In this document: positions 1 through 7,885 of the stretch, piece by piece
Layout: each line of letters opens with the position of its first letter
Position numbering within the stretch: the first letter of the stretch is position 1
From: Neobacillus bataviensis LMG 21833
GTDB taxonomy: Bacteria > Bacillota > Bacilli > Bacillales > Cytobacillaceae
Direction of reading: 5' to 3'
Assembly: GCF_000307875.1 (NCBI RefSeq)
Contig: NZ_AJLS01000115.1
Coordinates: 121,528 to 185,527 of the forward strand
Length of the DNA stretch: 64,000 nt
Translations under genes and position numbers: made by a program
The notes under the pieces: generated by a model
Told to the model about the DNA's origin: nothing
Database searches by the model: none
Seen by the model: the letters and a program-made list of their open reading frames with translations, nothing else

Positions 1-496
1 CTATCGTTGTTTTATCATGAGAAAAATCTGTATCTTTAATTTTACCGATACACTCCAAAACGGTATTTAAAGTGGTATCAAATCCAATTGAATAGTCTGT
101 AAAAGCTAAATCATTGTCAATTGTTCCAGGTATACCAACCACTTTAATCCCTAATTCGTGTAACTTTTCGGCTCCTTTTAAAGACCCTCCGCCACCAATA
201 ACAATCAAAGAATTTATGCCCTGGTTTTTTAATATCTCAACGGCCTTTTTTCTTCCTATTTCCTCCATGAATTCCATGGATCTTGACGTTTTTAATATCG
301 TTCCACCTCTGTCAGCAATATCCTCTACCTCTAAAGGAGTTAATCGATGAATTTTACCTTCAAGTAAACCTTGGAATCCACACTGTATGCCCATTACTTC
401 CAAATGATAGTGACTTGCGGCTTTTACTACTGCCCTGATAACGGCATTCATGCCCGGGGCATCTCCGCCACTTGTTAGGACACCTATTTTTGTCAT
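1..496 (-). CDS. 6-phosphofructokinase family protein, partial (C-terminus beyond the window edge)
   Basis: The first 165 residues of an ATP-PFK family protein are present; the gene runs off the window. Visible are the nucleotide-binding loop TSGGDAPGMN, the catalytic loop GTIDND (Asp127 by E. coli PfkA numbering, which fits without gaps), Arg72 and IGFDT. The Mg/ATP loop normally written GGDGS reads GGGGS, so residue 103 is Gly rather than Asp, and residue 162, usually Arg, is Lys. The start has an AGGAG site 10 nt upstream. It lies downstream of a GntR regulator and a split transketolase, so it is probably a paralogue of the glycolytic enzyme acting on a pathway sugar phosphate. Family assignment is secure; ordinary PFK activity is doubtful. 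Confidence 0.88.
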   Translation of the reverse strand, partial: MTKIGVLTSGGDAPGMNAVIRAVVKAASHYHLEVMGIQCGFQGLLEGKIHRLTPLEVEDIADRGGTILKTSRSMEFMEEIGRKKAVEILKNQGINSLIVIGGGGSLKGAEKLHELGIKVVGIPGTIDNDLAFTDYSIGFDTTLNTVLECIGKIKDTDFSHDKTTI

Positions 497-603
497 GACC
501 AATGCAACTCCTAAACAATTTAAAATTTTATTACCCTTTTCACCGTAAAGGTCAAGCGCTTTTATGGTGGTTTTTAGTGTCAAAATATTTAAGAGCAAAA
601 ACT

Positions 604-1320
604 TTAATTTGTATCATCTCTCCAATACCGATTGTATAAGTTTTTCATATGTTTAGTCATGACTTCCACTGCTTCTTTTTCGTTGTGTTCCTCAATCGAT
701 TTAATAAGTAATTGATGCTCTTTAAAATTAATGTCTCTATAATCTGGTCGGGTTACCGTTCGGTCTCGAATAAATTCCCACATTTCTTGTTGTTTCATTG
801 CATTACTAATGGCTTTCATGATATTGATGATTAATTCATTATGAGTGGCCTTGGCAATACCGATGTGTAATTTCTCGTCTGTTTCTGGTACATAGACACC
901 CTTCTTGGTTTCTAGCTCCATCACATTAATCGTCGCACGCAGCTCGTCGATGTCTTCATCCGTCGCCGCAAGGGCTGCAAGTTTTATAATAAGAGGCTCA
1001 AAATTCATTCTTACTTCAATAATATCCTCAGGGGATATCGAATTAAAGAAGATCGCTGACTCTGACAGATTGGGTGCAATTTGATCGCTTTTCACATAAA
1101 CCCCTTCGCCTTGACGGGAATATATAATACCATTCAATTCTAATGCGCTTAGAGCCTGTCGAATTGGAACACGACTCACACCGAACTGTTCACAAAGCTC
1201 TCTTTCTGTAGGCAGTTTATCACCTTTTTTAAATGAACCTGATTGAATTTCGGAAAGGATTTGATGATAAATTTGGATATACAATTTCTTACTGGCCACT
1301 GGATTAAATATAATTACCAT
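604..1320 (-). CDS. GntR/FadR-family transcriptional regulator (first copy)
   Basis: A 238-residue repressor-type protein. Residues about 6-73 form the GntR winged helix (GDKLPTERELCEQFGVSRVP and the following RQAL), and residues about 85-225 form an all-helical FCD ligand-binding domain. It closely resembles the second regulator at 6949-7671 through both domains, by eye about three quarters identical, so the pair is a duplication that brackets the sugar cluster. GGAGAGGAG lies just upstream of the ATG. Downstream lies the PFK-like gene. Ligand unknown, probably a sugar acid or sugar phosphate intermediate of the neighbouring pathway. Confidence 0.9.
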   Translation of the reverse strand: MVIIFNPVASKKLYIQIYHQILSEIQSGSFKKGDKLPTERELCEQFGVSRVPIRQALSALELNGIIYSRQGEGVYVKSDQIAPNLSESAIFFNSISPEDIIEVRMNFEPLIIKLAALAATDEDIDELRATINVMELETKKGVYVPETDEKLHIGIAKATHNELIINIMKAISNAMKQQEMWEFIRDRTVTRPDYRDINFKEHQLLIKSIEEHNEKEAVEVMTKHMKNLYNRYWRDDTN

Positions 1321-1354
1321 TACTCCTCTCCATTTTTTTCTTTTTTAAAAATAG

Positions 1355-1380
1355 ACAGGCATCCCGACTGGAATGCCTGT
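1355..1380 (-). terminator. Rho-independent terminator after the SDR gene
   Basis: Inverted repeat ACAGGCAT / ATGCCTGT around a 10-nt centre, followed on the minus strand by a T-rich run (CTATTTTT). It closes the transketolase-SDR transcript before the first GntR gene. Confidence 0.75.
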
Positions 1381-1398
1381 ACAGTAAGGATTTATTAA

Positions 1399-2157
1399 TT
1401 AATCCATGTGTGAACCACCGTTAATATCAATTTCTTCTCCTGTAATATAAGACGCTTCTTCTGATACTAAGAAGGCAATTGTGGCGGCGATTTCTTTCGT
1501 CTCACCCGGTCTTCCCATAGGGATGCCGTCTACAACCTTCTTTGCCTCTTCTTCCGGAAGTGACTTCCAGATATCTGTATTAACAAGTCCTGGAGCCACA
1601 CAGTTTACTGTGATTCCATCAAGTGCAACCTCGCGGGCAAGGTTTTTCGAAAATCCTAGGACAGCAGCCTTTGAAGCGGAATAGTGTGGTCCTCCAAATA
1701 CTCCACCGCCACGTTTTGCGGAGACAGAGGAAAGACTAACGATTCGGCCATACTTTTGTTTTTTCATTGTCTCTAATACTGCTTGTGAGCATAGGAATAA
1801 TCCAAACATGTTAACATTGAATACTCTTGTTATATCATCATATGTCATATCTTGAACTGTTACTTTTTGTGAAATTCCGGCATTGTTAACAAGAATATCA
1901 ATCCTGCCAAATGTTTGAAGAGCCTTTTCGACCATGGCGTCATTCGATTCCTTGCTGGTTACATTTAATTCTACTCCTAATGCCTTTCCACCAGCTTCTG
2001 TAATCGCATCAACGGTATCCTGAATTCCATCCATGTTGAGATCAGCGACAACAACCGCTGCTCCTTGTTTGGCAAGGGTTAATGCAATAGTTCGTCCAAT
2101 CCCTCTTTTTGAACCGCTTCCAGTTACAATCGCTACTCTATTATTTAATTCAAACAT
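1399..2157 (-). CDS. SDR-family NAD(P)-dependent oxidoreductase
   Basis: A 252-residue classical short-chain dehydrogenase. The cofactor loop TGSGSKRGIG is at residues 12-21, NNAG at 91-94, catalytic Ser at 143-144 and YSASK with Tyr159 and Lys163. The length is normal for FabG-like polyol, sugar or sugar-acid dehydrogenases. It is the third gene of the transketolase operon, 31 nt after the C-terminal transketolase gene, with an AGGAGAG site. It probably interconverts a hydroxy and a keto sugar of the same pathway; the substrate cannot be read from sequence. Confidence 0.88.
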   Translation of the reverse strand: MFELNNRVAIVTGSGSKRGIGRTIALTLAKQGAAVVVADLNMDGIQDTVDAITEAGGKALGVELNVTSKESNDAMVEKALQTFGRIDILVNNAGISQKVTVQDMTYDDITRVFNVNMFGLFLCSQAVLETMKKQKYGRIVSLSSVSAKRGGGVFGGPHYSASKAAVLGFSKNLAREVALDGITVNCVAPGLVNTDIWKSLPEEEAKKVVDGIPMGRPGETKEIAATIAFLVSEEASYITGEEIDINGGSHMD

Positions 2158-2188
2158 GTTTCTTCTCTCCTTCTCAATTCTTGCTTGG

Positions 2189-3139
2189 TTACTTCAGCAA
2201 ATCCTTCGCTGTGTTTACAATATTTTCTATCGTAATACCATTAAGCTCTAACAATGTTTCGTATGGGGCAGACTGTCCGAATTGATCTTGAACCCCAATT
2301 CTTCTTACGGTTCCCTTTCCTTCTTCAGCCACTACTTCACAGACTGCGCTTCCAAGACCATTTAAAATATTATGGTCTTCAACGGTAATGATCTTGCCAA
2401 TCGATAAACAGTCAACAACGGCTTCCCGATCTAGAGGTTTAATCGTATGCATATCTAATAGCTTGACAGAAAGTCCTTCTTTTTCTAATTGCTTTGCTGC
2501 TTCTAAGGCGAGATAAACGGTATCACCATTTGCAATAATCGCGATATCCTTTCCGTCCTTGATTTGCTTCGCTTTCCCGATTGTAAATTCCTCATCATCA
2601 CTATATAGAACCGGTACTGTGTCTCTTGTAAAACGAAGGTATACAGGGCCATACATTTCTGCCGCTTGTTCTACTAATTTTCTCGTAGAATAATAGTCAG
2701 CACCCATAATGACCGTCATATTGGGGATCGTTCGTAAAACGCCCATGTCCTCAATACTTTGATGACTTGCTCCATCATTTGCTGGAGTAAGTCCTCCATG
2801 GGAACAAGCTATTTTTACATTTAGGTTCGGATAACAAATTTCTTGTCTAATCTGCTCCGCCATTCTTAACGAGCCAAATACTGCGTAAGTGCTTACAAAA
2901 GGGATTTTACCAGTTGTCGCAAGCCCTGCAGCTAATCCAGCACCATTTTGCTCAGCAATCCCAACATTCACATGTTGATTGGGGAATTGCTTTGCGAATT
3001 CCGTCGTCTTGCATGATTTACCGATATCAATATCCACTACATAAATATTTTTATTCTTTGCACCTAATCTTACAATTTCATCACCGAAGGCTTCTCTGGT
3101 AGCTTTTTTCGGTAAAACATCTTTTTCCATTATGCTCAT
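2189..3139 (-). CDS. Transketolase, C-terminal subunit
   Basis: A 316-residue protein equal to the pyrimidine-binding and C-terminal domains of transketolase. The conserved catalytic glutamate that activates thiamine diphosphate lies in GIAEQNGAG (Glu63), followed by FVSTYAVF, and the C-terminal domain carries QDQFGQSAPYE. The start ATG at 3139 overlaps the stop of the N-terminal subunit gene and has a GGGGGG site 8 nt upstream, so the two halves are probably translationally coupled and assemble into one enzyme. Split transketolases are common in catabolic operons. With the SDR, alcohol dehydrogenase and MFS genes nearby this one is probably pathway-specific rather than the pentose-phosphate housekeeping enzyme. 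Confidence 0.92.
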   Translation of the reverse strand: MSIMEKDVLPKKATREAFGDEIVRLGAKNKNIYVVDIDIGKSCKTTEFAKQFPNQHVNVGIAEQNGAGLAAGLATTGKIPFVSTYAVFGSLRMAEQIRQEICYPNLNVKIACSHGGLTPANDGASHQSIEDMGVLRTIPNMTVIMGADYYSTRKLVEQAAEMYGPVYLRFTRDTVPVLYSDDEEFTIGKAKQIKDGKDIAIIANGDTVYLALEAAKQLEKEGLSVKLLDMHTIKPLDREAVVDCLSIGKIITVEDHNILNGLGSAVCEVVAEEGKGTVRRIGVQDQFGQSAPYETLLELNGITIENIVNTAKDLLK

Positions 3140-3972
3140 TATTTTAACCCCCCAGCTACTTCTTCCAATGCATTGAAAAATTCAACATCATTTGGAGCAA
3201 CACCATGCCAGCTAACTGAATGCTCCATAAAAGATACTCCCTTACCCTTAACTGTGTTAAGGACAATACATTTTGGTTTTGCATTGTTTGCTTCGCGGAT
3301 ATCATCTAATGTTTCGACAATCTCTTCCATCGAATGTCCATTGATTCTTCTTGTTTCAAATCCAAATGCTTGAAACTTCTTTTCTAAGTCCTGGTTTGGC
3401 ATAATTTCTTCTGTTGTTCCATCAATTTGTAATCCATTATCATCAACAAATACAACCAAATTATCTAATTGATACTTAACGGCACTTTGTGCAGCTTCCC
3501 AAATTTGACCTTCTTGACACTCTCCATCACCTAACATGGCGAAAACCCGGTAATTCTTTGAATCTCTTTTGCCGCCCAGTGCCATTCCTACTGCACAAGA
3601 AAGTCCCTGTCCTAAAGACCCTGTAGAAATATCAATACCTGGACACCTTTTCATATCCGGATGTCCTTGGAATGGAGAACCATACTTTCTTAATGTGTAA
3701 ATCGTGTCATACGGTACATATCCTCGTAAAGCTAATGCTGAATATTGAATTGGACAAACATGCCCTTTTGATAAAACAAACCGGTCACGATCTTCCCATT
3801 GAGGATTATTCGGATCAATGTTCATTTCCTTAAAATATAGTGCCGCTACTACATCTGCTGCAGATAAGGAACCACCCGGATGTCCAGATTGTGCTTCGTG
3901 AATCATCGTGAGAGCTGTGCTTCTCAATTCAATGGCCTTTTGCTTTAATTCTTCAATGCTGACATCTTTCAT
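3139..3972 (-). CDS. Transketolase, N-terminal (thiamine diphosphate-binding) subunit
   Basis: A 277-residue N-terminal half. It has the GHPGGSLSAAD segment near residue 30-40, the ThDP/Mg motif GDGECQEG at 148-155 and the metal-binding Asn at 179 in DDNG. An in-frame GTG lies 9 nt further upstream, but the ATG at 3972 has GGGGTG six nt ahead, so I take it as the start. It leads the operon N-subunit, C-subunit, SDR and is preceded by a strong SigA-type promoter with an operator-like site just downstream. Confidence 0.92.
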   Translation of the reverse strand: MKDVSIEELKQKAIELRSTALTMIHEAQSGHPGGSLSAADVVAALYFKEMNIDPNNPQWEDRDRFVLSKGHVCPIQYSALALRGYVPYDTIYTLRKYGSPFQGHPDMKRCPGIDISTGSLGQGLSCAVGMALGGKRDSKNYRVFAMLGDGECQEGQIWEAAQSAVKYQLDNLVVFVDDNGLQIDGTTEEIMPNQDLEKKFQAFGFETRRINGHSMEEIVETLDDIREANNAKPKCIVLNTVKGKGVSFMEHSVSWHGVAPNDVEFFNALEEVAGGLK

Positions 3973-4014
3973 ACCAGTCACCCCATTAGATTTTGATTAT
4001 CATTTGCTGTTATC

Positions 4015-4036
4015 TTGTCTACTTGTATACTAAGTT
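4015..4036. promoter_or_regulatory. Candidate GntR/FadR-type operator upstream of the transketolase operon
   Basis: Contains ACTTGTATACTAAGTT (4021-4036), which holds the FadR-type pattern T-n-GT-nn-AC-n-A, overlapped by a second partial copy starting at 4015. A near-identical 16-mer lies before the alcohol dehydrogenase gene and a related one before the second GntR gene. It sits just downstream of the -10 box, as a repressor site would. Confidence 0.65.
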
Positions 4037-4049
4037 AACTTATGAACTC

Positions 4050-4077
4050 AGTATAGCACCGATGAACGGATTGTCAA
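4050..4077 (-). promoter_or_regulatory. SigA-type promoter of the transketolase operon
   Basis: On the minus strand a perfect -35 TTGACA (4072-4077), 16-nt spacer and -10 TATACT (4050-4055). The start codon lies about 78 nt downstream of the -10 box. Confidence 0.75.
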
Positions 4078-4121
4078 CATGGTTTTTTAAAAAATTATCC
4101 ATATAATCGAAACTTTTAAAA

Positions 4122-4160
4122 AAACCCTCGGATAACAAAAACATTGTTATCCGAAGGTTT
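4122..4160 (-). terminator. Terminator after the MFS gene
   Basis: Long stem AACCTTCGGATAACAA pairing with TTGTTATCCGAGGG on the minus strand, followed by a run of seven T. It separates the MFS gene from the transketolase promoter. Confidence 0.85.
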
Positions 4161-4204
4161 CAGCCGGCAGCGGGATGAAGCTAAAGAAATGGTGATCTAC
4201 ATTT

Positions 4205-5536
4205 TTAACTGGACTTTTTCAATCCCTTTTCGACATTTACGTGTAGAGCCTTACCTGACTGTTTCACTAAGAAAACAACAATACAAGAGGCTACTATCAT
4301 ACTGATACCTAAGAAAATCATACTTGCATTAAATGATCCTGTTAGATCCTTAATATATCCGACAATATACGGTCCGAAGAATCCGCCAAGGTTCCCTATA
4401 CTGTTGATCAGTGCAATGGCACCTCCAGCGGCAGCTCCAGTCAAAAATGATGGTGGAATAGCCCAGAATGGAGCGTATGCACCGAATGCACCGCATAGAG
4501 CGATGGTTAGAAATACAAATGATAAGACAATGCTTGTATTTGCAATATAGCTGCTTACGATCATGGCAATAGCACTGGTTGTCAAACATCCGGCAACATG
4601 CCAGCGTCGCTCGTTCTTTTTGTCAGAGTGGTTACTCACTAGAATCATCGTAACCATTGCGCAAACATACATTAACCCTAAAACCCAACCCATTGATTGC
4701 ATACTAAGGGATGTTTTCTCTGTTAAACCTTTTGAAATGGTTGGTAAAAACATAACAATCCCGTAATAACCAACCATCCAGCAAAAATACCCGGCAGATA
4801 AGATGAGAACATCACGATCCTTCAAAGCTTGTAAGAAGGTATAGTGTTTTACTTCCTGTTTTTCAAGTTTCTCTTTTGTTGTAATATCAATTAACCATTT
4901 TTTCTCGTCTTTGTTTAACCATTTTACATCTTCAATTTTATCATCTAGATAGAAAAAGCAGATGATACCTAAAATAACAGCTGGAATTGCTTCCAAGATA
5001 AACAGCCATTGCCATCCTTCGAATCCTAACCAGTTGATTCCTAGTAAGAATGTGGAAAGTGGTGAGCCTAATGCATTAGCACCCGGTATAGCAATCATAA
5101 ATCCTGCAATTGCCTTTGCATGATGCTTCGTTTGATAAAAACCGCTTAAATAAAATACCATACATGGATAAAAACTAGCTTCAGCAACCCCCAAAAGAAA
5201 TCGCGCTGTATAAAACTGCATCGGAGTTTTGACGAAGGCCATAAAAATGGCAATGATTGCCCATGTAACCATGATTCTACTAATCCATTTTCTTGGTCCA
5301 ATTTTCGTCATAATGGCACTGCCCGGGACTTCTAAAAGGAAATATCCAAGGAAAAAGATCCCTGCACCAAATCCAAAAACAGCGTTAGAAAAACCTAAAT
5401 CTTGGTTCATTTGTAGTGCGGCAAATCCAATATTTACCCGATCAAGGATCGATATGGTAAAACATAAAAATAAAAACGGAATTAATCGTAACGTTACCTT
5501 TTTAGTGGTTGAACGTTCTAATTGAAGCATATCCAA
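4205..5536 (-). CDS. MFS transporter, anion:cation symporter (ACS)-like
   Basis: A 443-residue protein with about twelve hydrophobic segments and a central hydrophilic loop around residues 195-235. The N-terminal region (ILDRVNIGFAALQM) and the GFGAGIFFLGYFLLEVPG stretch are typical of the sugar-acid/tartrate/phthalate branch of the MFS. A TTG start is used, with AGGAGG seven nt upstream; an ATG two codons on is less well spaced. Expected to import the substrate of the surrounding pathway, perhaps a sugar acid or polyol. It has its own terminator and a CcpA-like site upstream. Confidence 0.85.
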   Translation of the reverse strand: MDMLQLERSTTKKVTLRLIPFLFLCFTISILDRVNIGFAALQMNQDLGFSNAVFGFGAGIFFLGYFLLEVPGSAIMTKIGPRKWISRIMVTWAIIAIFMAFVKTPMQFYTARFLLGVAEASFYPCMVFYLSGFYQTKHHAKAIAGFMIAIPGANALGSPLSTFLLGINWLGFEGWQWLFILEAIPAVILGIICFFYLDDKIEDVKWLNKDEKKWLIDITTKEKLEKQEVKHYTFLQALKDRDVLILSAGYFCWMVGYYGIVMFLPTISKGLTEKTSLSMQSMGWVLGLMYVCAMVTMILVSNHSDKKNERRWHVAGCLTTSAIAMIVSSYIANTSIVLSFVFLTIALCGAFGAYAPFWAIPPSFLTGAAAGGAIALINSIGNLGGFFGPYIVGYIKDLTGSFNASMIFLGISMIVASCIVVFLVKQSGKALHVNVEKGLKKSS

Positions 5537-5584
5537 AGTAACTCCTCCTTTAATTTCTCCCTAATAATTAACGTAACCCCTTAC

Positions 5585-5598
5585 ATTAAGCGTTTTCA
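5585..5598. promoter_or_regulatory. Candidate cre (CcpA) site before the MFS gene
   Basis: The minus strand reads TGAAAACGCTTAAT, one mismatch from the Bacillus cre consensus TGWAARCGYTWNCW. It lies about 50 nt upstream of the MFS start, a sensible place for carbon catabolite repression. Single sites of this length occur by chance, so support is moderate. Confidence 0.5.
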
Positions 5599-5679
5599 AA
5601 AAACCTTTTTATTCTTTCAATATGATTAATAAAAAAGGAATAAATACATAGCTTTAAAGCTTCAAAAATATGGTACATT

Positions 5680-6705
5680 TTAAAATTTCAATAAGACCTT
5701 AACAACATTTTCTGATTTTTGATCAACCATGTTCATGGCATCCTTGACATCTTCAATTGGTACAATCTTTGATATAAACAAAGAGGTATCAAATGAATTA
5801 GCCGCTATTGCCTCCGCTGCAATCTCGAAATCATCTCTCACATACATGTTGGATCCGATTAATTGGATCTCCTTATTTTGAATATAAGATATATCAATTT
5901 CCGGTTTCTTTCCAAAAAGGGCAACTTCAGATACCTTCCCGCCCCTTTTGACTATCTTGAAGGAATCATTTAGCACAGATTGGACTCCAACAGCGATAAA
6001 TACCGTGTCTACGCCTTCACCATCTGTTTCTTCCAATATTCTTTCAACTGCATCCTCATATGTTGTATTGATTGGAGAAGTGGCTCCCAGTTTCTTTGCA
6101 ATATTTAAATTATACTCCAGAGCATCTGTTATGAAGATTTTGGTTGCACCTGAGTTTTTTGTGGCTACCAATAGTCCCAAACCTATCGGGCCTGCTCCCA
6201 GTATCGCTACTTTATCGCCCTGACCTATTCCAGCCTTTCTAACAGCATGGACACCAACAGCAAGGGGTTCGATTAAGGCACCCTGCTCATAGGATACATT
6301 ATCTGGCAACTTTACAATGGTGTTTTCCGGAACAACAATAAATTCTCCGAAGGAACCAATCCATTCTTGTGTACCCAACACACTTTTTTCTTTACAAATA
6401 TTATAATTTCCAGCTTGACATTGTTTGCAAACACCACAGCCATAATGAGGCTCCACAGTAATGCGATCACCCACCGAGACATCTTTGACCTCTGAACCTA
6501 TTTCGACAACCACCCCGGCAAGCTCATGCCCTGATATGACTGGTGGAATTCGAAAAGGATGGGTTCCGTGGTAAGCATGAATTTCTGATCCGCATATTCC
6601 AGTTACGATCACCTGAATTTTAACTTCATTAGCATGCGTTATTACCGGTTCGCTAACCTCTTTTAATCCTATCGAAAATGGTTTTTCAATGACTGCTGCT
6701 CTCAT
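5680..6705 (-). CDS. Zinc-dependent alcohol/polyol dehydrogenase
   Basis: A 341-residue medium-chain dehydrogenase of the sorbitol/threonine dehydrogenase type. Catalytic-zinc ligands Cys38, His60 and Glu61 are visible, as are the four structural-zinc cysteines 90, 93, 96 and 104 and the nucleotide loop GAGPIG at 170-175. The length is standard. AAAGGAG precedes the ATG. It has its own strong promoter with an operator-like site matching that of the transketolase operon, so both are probably controlled by the same GntR protein. Likely oxidises a polyol or sugar acid at the entry of the pathway; substrate unknown. Confidence 0.88.
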   Translation of the reverse strand: MRAAVIEKPFSIGLKEVSEPVITHANEVKIQVIVTGICGSEIHAYHGTHPFRIPPVISGHELAGVVVEIGSEVKDVSVGDRITVEPHYGCGVCKQCQAGNYNICKEKSVLGTQEWIGSFGEFIVVPENTIVKLPDNVSYEQGALIEPLAVGVHAVRKAGIGQGDKVAILGAGPIGLGLLVATKNSGATKIFITDALEYNLNIAKKLGATSPINTTYEDAVERILEETDGEGVDTVFIAVGVQSVLNDSFKIVKRGGKVSEVALFGKKPEIDISYIQNKEIQLIGSNMYVRDDFEIAAEAIAANSFDTSLFISKIVPIEDVKDAMNMVDQKSENVVKVLLKF

Positions 6706-6752
6706 AATTCACTCCTTTTATTTATTAATCATCACCACTTGTACTCTTGTTG

Positions 6753-6768
6753 ACTTGTCTACTAAGTT
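6753..6768. promoter_or_regulatory. Candidate GntR/FadR-type operator before the alcohol dehydrogenase gene
   Basis: ACTTGTCTACTAAGTT differs at one base from the 16-mer at 4021-4036 and holds the same T-n-GT-nn-AC-n-A core. It begins 11 nt downstream of the -10 box, close to the same offset as at the transketolase promoter. Confidence 0.65.
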
Positions 6769-6779
6769 GTTATGTTTTT

Positions 6780-6808
6780 AATATACTTTTCTAATTTTTA
6801 TTTGTCAA
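6780..6808 (-). promoter_or_regulatory. SigA-type promoter of the alcohol dehydrogenase gene
   Basis: On the minus strand -35 TTGACA (6803-6808), exactly 17 nt, -10 TATATT (6780-6785). Confidence 0.72.
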
Positions 6809-6862
6809 TGTGTTTTTTCAACAATCTAATAATTTAAAAGATGGCCCTCATCAAAAAAAAAA

Positions 6863-6888
6863 ATTCCCCATCAATTTTAATGAGGAAT
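6863..6888 (-). terminator. Terminator after the second GntR gene
   Basis: Hairpin ATTCCTCAT / ATGGGGAAT with an 8-nt loop, followed on the minus strand by a run of eleven T. Confidence 0.75.
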
Positions 6889-6948
6889 GAAAAATATTAG
6901 GCCCTATAAACAATTGTTTATCTTTTAAACCTAGCAAAACCGTTTCAT

Positions 6949-7671
6949 TTAATCCTTCCAATACCGATCATATAAGTTTTGCATATGGTTAGTCATGATT
7001 TCCACAGCTTCATCTTGGTTGTGATGCTCAATCGCATTGATGAGTAATTCATGTTCTTTAAAATTAACATCTCGATAATCTGGTCGTGTTACGGTACGGT
7101 CACGTATAAATTTCCACATTTCCTGTTGCTTCATTGCGTTTATAATAGCCGCCATGATGTTAATAAATAAATCATTATGTGAAGCTTTTGCAATACCACT
7201 ATGTAATTTTTCGTCTGTTTCTGGTACATATACGCCGGCCTTCGTTTCTTCCTCCATCTGTTTGATGGTCGAACGAAGTTCCGCTATGTCTTCATCAGTT
7301 GCCCGCTGAGCCGCAAATTGTACAATAAGTGGTTCAATATTCATCCTTGCCTCAACGATATCTTCAGGGGATATCGAGTTAAAGAAAATGGCCGAATCAG
7401 AATGATCAGCAATAATCTTATTGCTTTTCACATAAACTCCCTCGCCCTGACGAGAATAAATCAAACCATTCATTTCCAAGGCGCTAAGAGCCTGTCGAAT
7501 TGGAGCACGGCTGACACCAAACATTTCACATAGCTCTCTTTCGGCCGGCAATTTATCACCTATTTTAAATGAACCCGATTGGATTTCTGAAAGAATTTGA
7601 TTATAAATTTGCATATACAACTTCTTGCTAGAAACTGGATTAAACTTAATAATAACCACCTCTTTTTTCAT
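6949..7671 (-). CDS. GntR/FadR-family transcriptional regulator (second copy)
   Basis: A 240-residue winged-helix (about residues 10-77) plus FCD protein, the closest relative of the regulator at 604-1320 in this window. The recognition helix region differs little (GVSRAPIRQAL against GVSRVPIRQAL), so both could bind the same operator. An operator-like site lies immediately upstream of the start, suggesting autoregulation. No clear ribosome-binding site precedes the ATG at 7671; GTG four codons later is an alternative that aligns with the start of the first copy. Confidence 0.88.
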   Translation of the reverse strand: MKKEVVIIKFNPVSSKKLYMQIYNQILSEIQSGSFKIGDKLPAERELCEMFGVSRAPIRQALSALEMNGLIYSRQGEGVYVKSNKIIADHSDSAIFFNSISPEDIVEARMNIEPLIVQFAAQRATDEDIAELRSTIKQMEEETKAGVYVPETDEKLHSGIAKASHNDLFINIMAAIINAMKQQEMWKFIRDRTVTRPDYRDVNFKEHELLINAIEHHNQDEAVEIMTNHMQNLYDRYWKD

Positions 7672-7676
7672 GCCTT

Positions 7677-7692
7677 ATTTGTATCCTAAGTA
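7677..7692. promoter_or_regulatory. Candidate operator before the second GntR gene
   Basis: ATTTGTATCCTAAGTA matches the 16-mer at 4021-4036 at 13 of 16 positions and lies 5 nt upstream of the start codon. Weaker than the other two sites. Confidence 0.45.
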
Positions 7693-7796
7693 AGTAATTA
7701 GACATGTATAATTATAAAGAAATTTTGTAAAAAGGGCAACAGAACCAGGAAATTCCGGATCAGAAATATCCCCTTTGATAGTTTTTGATGCAAAAG

Positions 7797-7819
7797 AAGC
7801 TTGCGCGTTAGCGCAAGCT
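7797..7819 (-). terminator. Terminator after the small Gln-rich gene
   Basis: Strong stem AGCTTGCGC / GCGCAAGCT with loop TAAC; a TTCTTTT run follows on the minus strand and CCGTTTTTT on the plus strand, so it may act both ways. Confidence 0.65.
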
Positions 7820-7885
7820 CCGTTTTTTGAAGCAGGGGACGGCTCCCTCTGCCTCACCCCTGCCTCACCCTTTTAAACTTTCACC

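Noticed and set aside
1399..3972. Sulfoquinovose sulfo-transketolase pathway
   Set aside because: Split transketolase fits, but no sulfoquinovose isomerase, sulfo-sugar isomerase or sulfoacetaldehyde enzyme is visible in the window.
7675..7857. Minus-strand frame of 60 codons before the second GntR gene
   Set aside because: It runs through a terminator hairpin and an operator-like site and lacks a start signal.
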